Position numbers and translations under genes: made by a program. Positions 56,984 through 64,000 of a stretch of DNA of 64,000 nt are shown here, one piece after another. How positions within the stretch are numbered: position 1 is the first letter of the stretch; the number at the start of each line of letters is the position of its first letter. The notes under the pieces were generated by a model, which worked only from the letters and a program-made list of their open reading frames with translations, was not told where the DNA came from and searched no databases. Source of the stretch: Alsobacter soli (lineage in GTDB: Bacteria; Pseudomonadota; Alphaproteobacteria; Rhizobiales; Beijerinckiaceae); contig CAMCXA010000001.1 of NCBI GenBank assembly GCA_945883115.1, positions 1-64,000 on the forward strand, given 5' to 3'.

Positions 56984-58615
56984 CTAGCTCCCGACGCTAT
57001 TGGAATCGTGCGGTCTGAAATCCAGCGCTGCCGCGAGCAAAGCACGCGTATACGCGTCTTGCGGGGCATTGAACAAGGCACCGGTTTCACCCTGTTCCAC
57101 GACTTTTCCGTCCCGCATCACGATAATGTGGTTTGCAAGGGCCTGGACGACACGAAGGTCATGGCTGATAAAAAGATAGGACAAACGTCTTGTCTCCTGC
57201 AATCCGCGCAGCAGGTCGACAATCTGCGCCTGTATGGAACGATCCAGCGCCGAGGTTGGTTCATCGAGAACAATAAATTTTGGCCCGAGCACAATCGCGC
57301 GGGCAATCGCGATCCTCTGTCGTTGCCCGCCCGAAAACTCATGCGGATACCTGTCCATCATATCGGGATTGAGCCCGACATCGACCAATGCTTTGGCTAC
57401 AATCTCGCGTTGATCAGCGAGACTGCGTATTCCTTCCTGAACCGTCATTCCCTCGGCCACAATGTCGGCAATCGACATCCGGGGCGAGAGCGATCCATAC
57501 GGATCTTGAAATACCACCTGCATCGAACGCCTGAGCGGGCGCAGCGCATTCTGGCTCAGCGCATCAATTGCTTTCCCGAGAAAAACGATGGGTCCTTCGG
57601 AGTGGACAAGCCTCAGCAGCGCAAGTCCCAATGTCGTCTTGCCCGAGCCCGACTCCCCGACCACGCCGATTGTCTCGCCTTCCCGGATCGTGAGCGACAC
57701 GCCGTCAACCGCTTTGATATGGCCGATTGTTTTCCGCAACAGACCGCGCTTGATCGGAAACCAGACCTTCAGATTGTCCGCCTGCATTACGACAGGTGCA
57801 TCAATCGCCACCGGATTCGCGCGGCCTTTTGGCTCGGCCGCCAGTAATTTCTGCGTATAGGCATGTTGCGGACGCGTTAAAACGTCTGCCACCAATCCTT
57901 CTTCCACAATCTTGCCGTCCGTCATCACGCAAACACGATCCGCAATTGCCTGCACAATGCCGAGATCATGCGTGATAAACAGCATCGCCATGCCGGTCCG
58001 CTGCTGCACCTCTTTCAGAAGCCGCAAAATCTGCGCCTGAACAGTCACATCGAGCGCTGTCGTCGGCTCGTCGGCAATCAGCAAATCAGGCTCGTTGGCA
58101 AGCGCCATGGCGATCATCACCCGCTGCCTCTGCCCTCCCGAGAGCTGGTGCGGGAACGACTCAAGCCGTGATTCAGGATCGCGAATGCCAACCTGCTCGA
58201 GCAATTCGATGATCCGCCCGCGCGCCTTTTGCCGCGAAATACCCTGATGGATCTCGAGAATCTCGCCAATCTGCCGCTCGATCGTATGCAGCGGATTAAG
58301 CGACGTCATCGGCTCCTGAAACACCATGGTGATCGCGTTGCCCCGTATGCGGCAGAGCCCGTCCTCATCCATTCCGAGCATATCCTGCCCATTGAACAGG
58401 ATTTCCCCTGTAGGATGCGAGGCTGCGGGATAGGCCAGTAATTTCAGGATTGAAAGCGCCGTTACCGATTTCCCCGACCCCGACTCGCCAACAAGCGCCA
58501 GCGTCTCGCCCCTCTTGATCGAAAACGACACACGATCGACAACACGCACCGCATTGCCACTATTCGTGAAAGCAACCGAGAGATCAGAGACGGAGAGGAG
58601 GGGGGAGGGGGTCAA
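56984..58615 (-). CDS. yejF: Microcin C/peptide ABC transporter ATP-binding protein (YejF-like)
   Basis: A 543-residue ATPase with two ABC domains. Walker A motifs are [13 protein letters not shown] (about residue 38) and [13 protein letters not shown] (about residue 315); signatures are [14 protein letters not shown] and [14 protein letters not shown]. It powers uptake by the YejA-YejB-YejE complex. The only start in frame at its head is TTG 58615, which overlaps the PIN-toxin stop by four bases. The Shine-Dalgarno sequence is weak. Confidence 0.92.
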   Translation of the reverse strand: MTPSPLLSVSDLSVAFTNSGNAVRVVDRVSFSIKRGETLALVGESGSGKSVTALSILKLLAYPAASHPTGEILFNGQDMLGMDEDGLCRIRGNAITMVFQEPMTSLNPLHTIERQIGEILEIHQGISRQKARGRIIELLEQVGIRDPESRLESFPHQLSGGQRQRVMIAMALANEPDLLIADEPTTALDVTVQAQILRLLKEVQQRTGMAMLFITHDLGIVQAIADRVCVMTDGKIVEEGLVADVLTRPQHAYTQKLLAAEPKGRANPVAIDAPVVMQADNLKVWFPIKRGLLRKTIGHIKAVDGVSLTIREGETIGVVGESGSGKTTLGLALLRLVHSEGPIVFLGKAIDALSQNALRPLRRSMQVVFQDPYGSLSPRMSIADIVAEGMTVQEGIRSLADQREIVAKALVDVGLNPDMMDRYPHEFSGGQRQRIAIARAIVLGPKFIVLDEPTSALDRSIQAQIVDLLRGLQETRRLSYLFISHDLRVVQALANHIIVMRDGKVVEQGETGALFNAPQDAYTRALLAAALDFRPHDSNSVGS

Positions 58616-59115
58616 AATGCAGTCTCAAACAAATGGTTGACAACATCCAAAGTGGGACGAAGTACTTTTAACTGTTTCGATTTTTGGAGAAAGTCGGCGC
58701 CATCGTCTTGCAACTCGTAAGAACCTTCAATTCTAAGATCGGATGTTAAAAAGTGGTCACATCCTGAGTTAAACGCCGTCGAGAGATGAATGGCATCAGG
58801 CAATTTCAACGAAACATGGTTAGCCCTCAAACGCGACGCATGAAACAGTGTTTCTCTATTGATTGGTCCAACCGATAGAACCGGGCCGTCAACAATGATA
58901 TTCTCATAGATCGCAACAAGGTCGGCATCTTCCTCGCGCATTGGCCGGACGAGAACTTCAGAAAACGTCAATTCCGATGTCACGATAAACGGGGATTTCC
59001 GACCCGGACGCATCATAAGTTCGGTCAGTCCATCGCAGATTTCTTGGCTAAAACGCCTCTCAATGGTGCTGATAAACACGTTGGCGTCCAAATAGATTTT
59101 TGTGGCCGCCACCAT
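58612..59115 (-). CDS. PIN-domain toxin (VapC-like)
   Basis: A 167-residue PIN-domain protein, probably an endoribonuclease of a type II toxin-antitoxin pair. The four acidic residues are in IYLDANVFI, TSELTFSEVL, KLPDAIHLSTA and FLTSDLRI, so the active site looks complete. ATG 59115 shares one base with the stop of the upstream antitoxin gene (TGATG); GTG 59127 is also possible. The pair lies within the yej operon, between yejE and yejF. Confidence 0.85.
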   Translation of the reverse strand: MVAATKIYLDANVFISTIERRFSQEICDGLTELMMRPGRKSPFIVTSELTFSEVLVRPMREEDADLVAIYENIIVDGPVLSVGPINRETLFHASRLRANHVSLKLPDAIHLSTAFNSGCDHFLTSDLRIEGSYELQDDGADFLQKSKQLKVLRPTLDVVNHLFETAF

Positions 59116-59351
59116 CAACGATCCCACTCATCCCGAAGCGCCCTGATTTCCGCCACGGCGTCCTCTACTGTGCGGACAGTTTCTTGACGGGTCGCCCGAT
59201 AGGCGTCGATCATGGCCAGCACGTCTTCCGTGCTTTTCTGAGGGGGTTCGACGAGGATTGTCACCTGAACTTGGGCTCCGATTGGTAGCCCTGCGCGAAG
59301 GTCCTCCGGCAGTTTTTCAGCCGGGTAATGGTCTCTCACGATCCGGTTCAT
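59115..59351 (-). CDS. Antitoxin partner of PIN toxin
   Basis: A 78-residue protein with the C-terminal stretch VEDAVAEIRALRDEWDR, typical of antitoxins that bind PIN toxins, and an N-terminal region that may bind DNA. ATG 59351 has GAGGAG about nine bases upstream; an earlier start at 59414 is less likely. It overlaps the toxin start by one base. It lies 37 bases downstream of yejE. Confidence 0.75.
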   Translation of the reverse strand: MNRIVRDHYPAEKLPEDLRAGLPIGAQVQVTILVEPPQKSTEDVLAMIDAYRATRQETVRTVEDAVAEIRALRDEWDR

Positions 59352-59388
59352 GATCTGCTCTCCTCGCTGGCTGAGACGTAGCACAGCC

Positions 59389-60543
59389 TCACAAAAATGT
59401 CTTCCTCGGGTCAAACGCGTCCCGCACCGCTTCGCCGATAAAAATCAGCAATGACAACGTCACAGCGATCACTGCAAATCCCGTCAAGCCAAGCCAGGGC
59501 GCGGCGATATTGGCTTTTCCTTGCAATAGCAATTCACCCAGCGAGGCACTGCCCGGCGGCAATCCGAACCCGAGAAAATCCAGCGATGTCAGCGTCGTGA
59601 TCGAGCCATTCAGAATGAACGGCAGAAAGGTCAGCGTCGCCACCATCGCATTGGGCAGCACATGCTTCACCATAATCTTGCCGTCGCTCAAGCCCAGCGC
59701 CCGCGCAGCCCGCACATAGTCGAAGTTCCGCGCACGCAGAAATTCTGCCCGCACCACATGGACGAGTGCCACCCATGAAAACAACAGCAAAATCCCGAGC
59801 AAGGTAAAGAAGGACGGTGCAAAGAAATTCGACAGGATCATCAAAAGATAGAGCGACGGAATGGCCGACCAGATCTCGATAAATCTCTGGAAATAAAGAT
59901 CAATCCGGCCGCCGAAATATCCCTGCAACGCTCCCGCAAAAATGCCGATCACGGAAGAAATCACCGCAAGGATCAGCCCGAACAAGACTGAAATCCGAAA
60001 ACCATAGATGATCCGCGCCAGCACATCCCGCCCACCATCATCGGTGCCGAGCCAATTCCACTCAATATCTCTGCATCCCGTACCGCCGAATTTCTGCGCC
60101 GTCTTCGCGCAAACCTCGTCCGGTTGCAGCCATGTCGGCGGGGCTGGTGCCGGGCTCGGCAGATCTAGATTGATCGTGTTAGACGCAAACCGGACGATCG
60201 GCCAGACCGCCCAGCCATTCGCCGCAATCTCGTCGCGGATCAACGGATCACGATAATCCGTCTGCGCGAGAAACCCGCCGAATTTCTCCTCCGGATAATC
60301 GATTGCCACCGGAAACAGCCATTCGCCCTTATACGACACCATTAATGGCCGGTCATTCGCGATCAGTTCGGCACACATGCACAGCACGAACAGCACGCTG
60401 AAAAGCCAGAACGAGGCATGTCCCCGCCGGTTAGCCCTGAAATTCTCGAGTCTGCGGCGATTGATCGGTGACAGGCGCATCCAGCCCTTGCTGGGCAAAG
60501 GCGGGGCAAGGGCAGGGGAGATCGACGGGGCAACCTGCATCAC
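59389..60543 (-). CDS. yejE: Peptide ABC transporter permease (YejE-like)
   Basis: A 384-residue inner-membrane permease of the OppC/DppC type with an N-terminal extension and about six membrane segments. The substrate-import region LGTDDGGRDVLARIIYGFR (about residues 163-181) and the coupling loop FDYVRAARALGLSDGKIMVKHVLPN (about 277-301) are typical. The start is GTG 60543 or ATG 60540, overlapping the yejB stop. A toxin-antitoxin pair follows it. Confidence 0.94.
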   Translation of the reverse strand: MMQVAPSISPALAPPLPSKGWMRLSPINRRRLENFRANRRGHASFWLFSVLFVLCMCAELIANDRPLMVSYKGEWLFPVAIDYPEEKFGGFLAQTDYRDPLIRDEIAANGWAVWPIVRFASNTINLDLPSPAPAPPTWLQPDEVCAKTAQKFGGTGCRDIEWNWLGTDDGGRDVLARIIYGFRISVLFGLILAVISSVIGIFAGALQGYFGGRIDLYFQRFIEIWSAIPSLYLLMILSNFFAPSFFTLLGILLLFSWVALVHVVRAEFLRARNFDYVRAARALGLSDGKIMVKHVLPNAMVATLTFLPFILNGSITTLTSLDFLGFGLPPGSASLGELLLQGKANIAAPWLGLTGFAVIAVTLSLLIFIGEAVRDAFDPRKTFL

Positions 60544-61661
60544 GCCTCCCGTGTCTCGAAATCGATCCGCGGATCAATCCACGTATAGGTCAGGTCGGAC
60601 AGGAGATTGACGACCAATCCCAGCAGCGAGAAAATATAAAGCGTTGCAAAAACAACCGCATAATCCCGGTTCACAATCGACTCGAACGAGAGCAGCCCAA
60701 GCCCGTCCAACGAAAAGACCGTCTCGATCAGCAAGGATCCCGCAAAGAACGCCCCGATAAACGCCCCCGGAAACCCCGCAATCACGATCAGCATCGCATT
60801 GCGGAACACATGACGGTAAAGAACCTGATTTTCCCGAAGCCCCTTCATCCGCGCGGTCAGCACATATTGCTTGCGGATTTCATCGAGAAACGAATTCTTC
60901 GTGAGCAAGGTCGAGGTCGCAAAGGCACTGAGCGCCATCGACAGGATCGGTAACGCCAGATGCCGCGCATAATCGAAAATTTTCTCCCACCACGGCATCG
61001 CCGAGAACCCGTCCGATACCAGCCCCCTTAACGGGAAAATCGGCGCGAAGGACGAGCCCTCGCCAAACAGGACGATCAGCAGGATCGCAAACAAAAACCC
61101 CGGCACCGCATAGCCGACAATGATCACGGACGAGGTCCACACGTCAAACCGCGAGCCGTCCTGCATCGCCTTTCTGATCCCGAGCGGGATCGAAATGGCA
61201 TAGGATAACAGTGTCATCCACAACCCCAGCGAGATCGACACCGGCAGCTTTTCCTTGATCAAGGTCAGGATCGGCACATCACGGAAATAGCTCTTGCCGA
61301 AATCGAACCGCAGATAATTCCACATCATCGTGAAAAACCGCTCATGCGCCGGCTTGTCGAACCCGAACTGCGCCTCGAGTTGCTTGATGAATTTCGGATC
61401 AAGCCCCTGAGCTCCGCGATATTTTGATGATCCGCCCTCATTGCCGCCACCCTGCTGGGTTTGGCCGCCTGACGCGAAATCGCCGCCCGATCCGCCTGAA
61501 ATCCGCGACGTGGCCGACGAATCTGCACCCTGCTGCAATTGCGCGATAATTCGCTCCACTGGCCCGCCCGGCGCGAATTGTACCACCACAAACGACACCA
61601 GCATGATCCCGAACAAGGTCGGAATCATCAGCAGTAGCCGTCTGACGATATAAGCGAGCAT
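60540..61661 (-). CDS. yejB: Peptide ABC transporter permease (YejB-like)
   Basis: A 373-residue permease with about six membrane segments. It starts MLAYIVRRLLLMIPTLFGIML, typical of OppB-type subunits, and has a Ser/Gly/Gln-rich insertion (about residues 45-75) in the first periplasmic loop. The coupling loop includes KQYVLTARMKGLRENQVLYRHVFRNA. It pairs with YejE to form the channel. Confidence 0.95.
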   Translation of the reverse strand: MLAYIVRRLLLMIPTLFGIMLVSFVVVQFAPGGPVERIIAQLQQGADSSATSRISGGSGGDFASGGQTQQGGGNEGGSSKYRGAQGLDPKFIKQLEAQFGFDKPAHERFFTMMWNYLRFDFGKSYFRDVPILTLIKEKLPVSISLGLWMTLLSYAISIPLGIRKAMQDGSRFDVWTSSVIIVGYAVPGFLFAILLIVLFGEGSSFAPIFPLRGLVSDGFSAMPWWEKIFDYARHLALPILSMALSAFATSTLLTKNSFLDEIRKQYVLTARMKGLRENQVLYRHVFRNAMLIVIAGFPGAFIGAFFAGSLLIETVFSLDGLGLLSFESIVNRDYAVVFATLYIFSLLGLVVNLLSDLTYTWIDPRIDFETREA

Positions 61662-61681
61662 CGTTTCGTGTATCCTTCGGG

Positions 61682-63538
61682 CTATTTTGACGCTGCGGTT
61701 TTTAAAGCCTTCGCTTCGTCATACCACCAGATCACGGGGAAGGCCGAAGCGCCATAGGTCGGCATGGTTTCAGGATGGGAAAACCGGTCCCAGCGCGCCG
61801 TGCGCGAGAAACCATAAGTCCATTGTGGTACCACAAACTCGTATGCCAGCAGCACGCGGTCCAGCGCCTTCGTCGCCGCAATCAGCTCGGCGCGGTCTTT
61901 CGCAAAAATGATCCGGTCGATCAGCGCATCCACCGCCTTGTCCTTGATCCCCATCGTGTTCCGCGAGCCCTTCACATCCGCAGCCGCCGATCCGAAATAC
62001 TCGCGCTGTTCGTTGCCCGGCGAGAGCGATTGCCCCCAAAGATCGGTCGTTATGTCATAATCGAACTCGCGCATCCGGTTTTCATATTGCGCCGCATCGA
62101 CAACCCTGACCGTCACCCCGATCCCGAGCCGCTCCAGTGAGGGCTTCCAGAACAGTAAAATCCGCTCGAATGTCGAATCATAGGCAAGCAACTCCACCAC
62201 CATCGCCTCGCCCGATTTTGCGTTCGTGCGCTTGCCGTCACGGATTTCCCAGCCCGCTTCTTTCAAAATTTTGTCGGCTTCCCGCAAATTGTCACGCACC
62301 AATTGCGGCGTCCCGTTCACCGGATTGGTAAACGGCGTCGTGAATAGGGATGCCGGAACAAGCGCCTTCACACTCTCGAGAATATCCTTCTCCAACCCCT
62401 CCGGCACGCCGTCGGAGGCAAGCTCTGTCCCTTGATAATAGCTCTTGATCCGCTTATAGGCGCCGTAAAACACGGTCTTGTTCATTTCCTCGAAATCAAA
62501 AGCGAGGTTGAACGCCCTACGCACGCGTTGGTCCTGAAATTTCTCCCGCCTTAAATTGAAAACAAACGCCTGCATCCGCCCCGAAGCACGCTCGGCAAAT
62601 TCCTCGCGCACGATACGACCGTCTTTGACAGCCGGAAAATCATACGCCGTTGCCCAATTCTTCGCGCTGTTCTCCAGTCGGAAATCATATTGATCCCCCT
62701 TCAGCGCCTCGAGCTGCACGGTCGTGTCGCGGAAATATTCATAACGCACTTCATCAAAATTGTTTGTCCCGACATTCAACGGCACCGCCGCGCCCCAATA
62801 ATCTTTCACCCGCTCATAAGACGCTGTCCGCCCCGCCGTGAATGATTTGAGCCTGTAGGCCCCCGATCCCATTGGCGGCTCGAGCGTTGTTTGCGTGATA
62901 TCACGCGCCTTGCCGTCCGCCCCTTTGCCTTCCCACCAATGCTTCGGCAGAATGATGAACTGCCCGACAATCTGCGGCAATTCGCGATTTCCCGGTGCGT
63001 CGAAGGTAAATGTCACATCCCGCTCGCCGGTTTTCTCGGCCTTCGTCACGTGCGCGAAATAAAACGCATATTGCGGGCTGTTGGCCTTCAACGCATCAAA
63101 CGAGAAAACCACATCCTCGGGCATCACCGGTTTGCCATCCTGCCACCGCGCTCCTTCTCTGAGCCGATAGGTGACGGACGCATAATCCGCCGGATAACGC
63201 ACCGCTTCCGCAAGCAGTCCGTAGGCGGTCGAAACCTCGTCCAAGGCTGGTGACAGCAGCGTCTCGTATACGAGCCCCACGCCCGCTTCCAGCTGCCCTT
63301 TCACCCCCGCGACAACAGGGTTGAAATTGTCAAAACTACCCGCCGCAGCAAGCCTCACCGTCCCGCCCTTCGGCGCGTTCGGGTTCACATACTCGAAATG
63401 CTTGAACTCTTTCGGATATTTGGGTTCGCCCATCAGCGAAACGCCGTGCCGCCACTGCGCCTCCTCTGCAGAAGCTCGCGGCATGCCGCAGATCAGGGCG
63501 AGAACCACACCAAGAACGCTGAACGCAAATCGACCCAC
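61682..63538 (-). CDS. yejA: Extracellular solute-binding protein (YejA-like)
   Basis: A periplasmic binding protein of the family 5 (peptide) type, 618 residues from GTG 63538. The signal peptide runs to about SAEEAQW. The mature region has YVNPNAPKGGTVRLAA, GVGLVYETLL and WQDGKPVMPEDVVFSFDALK, as in YejA/MppA-like proteins. GTG 63538 is preceded by GGGAG eight bases upstream; an in-frame ATG at 63631 would add about 31 residues but lacks such support. yejABEF systems import peptides, including microcin C in E. coli. Confidence 0.93.
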   Translation of the reverse strand: MGRFAFSVLGVVLALICGMPRASAEEAQWRHGVSLMGEPKYPKEFKHFEYVNPNAPKGGTVRLAAAGSFDNFNPVVAGVKGQLEAGVGLVYETLLSPALDEVSTAYGLLAEAVRYPADYASVTYRLREGARWQDGKPVMPEDVVFSFDALKANSPQYAFYFAHVTKAEKTGERDVTFTFDAPGNRELPQIVGQFIILPKHWWEGKGADGKARDITQTTLEPPMGSGAYRLKSFTAGRTASYERVKDYWGAAVPLNVGTNNFDEVRYEYFRDTTVQLEALKGDQYDFRLENSAKNWATAYDFPAVKDGRIVREEFAERASGRMQAFVFNLRREKFQDQRVRRAFNLAFDFEEMNKTVFYGAYKRIKSYYQGTELASDGVPEGLEKDILESVKALVPASLFTTPFTNPVNGTPQLVRDNLREADKILKEAGWEIRDGKRTNAKSGEAMVVELLAYDSTFERILLFWKPSLERLGIGVTVRVVDAAQYENRMREFDYDITTDLWGQSLSPGNEQREYFGSAAADVKGSRNTMGIKDKAVDALIDRIIFAKDRAELIAATKALDRVLLAYEFVVPQWTYGFSRTARWDRFSHPETMPTYGASAFPVIWWYDEAKALKTAASK

Positions 63539-63599
63539 GGCACCATCTCCCAAACGAGTGAACAACCGCAATGATCCTGCACAAAAGTGTCGATTCTGG

Positions 63600-64000
63600 C
63601 TAGAGCGGCGTTCTCTGCCGGAACGCCGCACTCAACGTTCCCTCATCGAGATAATCAAGCTCCCCGCCAACCGGCACACCATGCGCGAGCCTTGAGACAA
63701 CGGGCCCATAGGGTGCCAGCAATTCGGTAATATAATGCGCCGTCGTCTGGCCATCGACCGTCGCATTCAGTGCCAGAATGACCTCGCCGATACCACCCGC
63801 CGCAACCCGCTCGATCAGCGCCTTCAGATTGAGTTCGCCGGGCCCGACACCATCGAGCGCCGAGAGCACGCCTCCGAGCACATGATACCGCCCGTTCACC
63901 ACATGCGCCCGCTCGAGCGCCCAGAGATCGGCAACATCCTCCACCACCACCAGCACGCTGCGGTCGCGCCGCGTATCACGACACAGATTGCACGGCGTCA
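63600..64000 (-). CDS. recR: Recombination protein RecR, partial (5' end outside window)
   Basis: The C-terminal part of RecR, which with RecO and RecF loads RecA at gaps. The frame continues to the window edge, beginning [14 protein letters not shown], which is the end of the zinc finger. The TOPRIM domain follows with [31 protein letters not shown] and the C-terminal motif [16 protein letters not shown]. The missing part would be about 65-70 N-terminal residues. Confidence 0.95.
   Translation of the reverse strand, partial: TPCNLCRDTRRDRSVLVVVEDVADLWALERAHVVNGRYHVLGGVLSALDGVGPGELNLKALIERVAAGGIGEVILALNATVDGQTTAHYITELLAPYGPVVSRLAHGVPVGGELDYLDEGTLSAAFRQRTPL

Noticed and set aside
56825-57847. 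340-residue frame opposite yejF
   Set aside because: It is antisense to two ABC domains with intact motifs; no start signal or motif of its own.
1-64000. CRISPR arrays, tRNA or rRNA genes, insertion sequences, prophage
   Set aside because: I looked for spaced repeats, cloverleaf patterns, transposase motifs and phage genes and saw none. A tRNAscan and an IS search would settle it.

Overview
The window reads as a stretch of chromosome from an alphaproteobacterium, most likely of the order Hyphomicrobiales (Rhizobiales). The evidence is gene content and order. There is nth beside a DUF2244 gene, dnaK-dnaJ followed by a phosphatidylethanolamine methyltransferase (pmtA), pyrF, dapB and gpmA, and the cytochrome oxidase cluster coxB-coxA-ctaB-coxF-ctaG-coxC with DUF983 and SURF1. 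GlnD, an IalB-family protein, a rhizobial-type glutamate-cysteine ligase and a Yej-type peptide importer fit the same picture. The DNA is moderately GC-rich and densely packed, with many ATGA/GTGA-type overlaps and several TTG or GTG starts. I see no tRNA, rRNA, CRISPR array, insertion sequence or prophage.

Layout: 1-10.5 kb holds DNA repair (nth, an AraC-MGMT fusion, alkB), chaperones (dnaK with a good sigma-32 promoter, dnaJ, grpE), pmtA, pyrF, dapB and gpmA. Next come glnD and two ABC importer operons: a sugar importer (13.6-16.5 kb) and a sulfonate-type importer ending in an OsmC gene (16.8-19.9 kb). From 20 to 30.5 kb lie ubiA, rsmE, gshA, a MATE exporter, ispH-thrB-rnhA, a peroxiredoxin and a DsbD-alpha-like protein. 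From 30.5 to 44 kb lie yqgE, a membrane GGDEF/EAL protein with degenerate active sites, a GNAT gene, an M16 peptidase, thrC, SURF1 and the cytochrome aa3 oxidase genes.

From 44.3 to 50.8 kb there are an IalB-like protein, a lipoprotein, and a glycine-cleavage operon with a promoter, a tandem glycine riboswitch, gcvT, gcvH, an OsmC gene, split gcvPA/gcvPB and a terminator. Then follow a membrane-anchored cytochrome c, kdsB and pheA. An AT-rich patch (53.1-54.8 kb) carries a pentapeptide-repeat membrane protein and a small ribbon-helix-helix-like gene. Next are upp, deoB and a yejABEF operon interrupted between yejE and yejF by an antitoxin/PIN-toxin pair. recR runs off the right edge.

Most genes are housekeeping. 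The less ordinary parts are the two OsmC genes placed in metabolic operons, the probably non-catalytic GGDEF/EAL receptor, the toxin-antitoxin pair inside yej, the AT-rich pentapeptide patch, and some unassigned palindromes and leader structures. I did not find a convincing multi-gene system that is wholly new.
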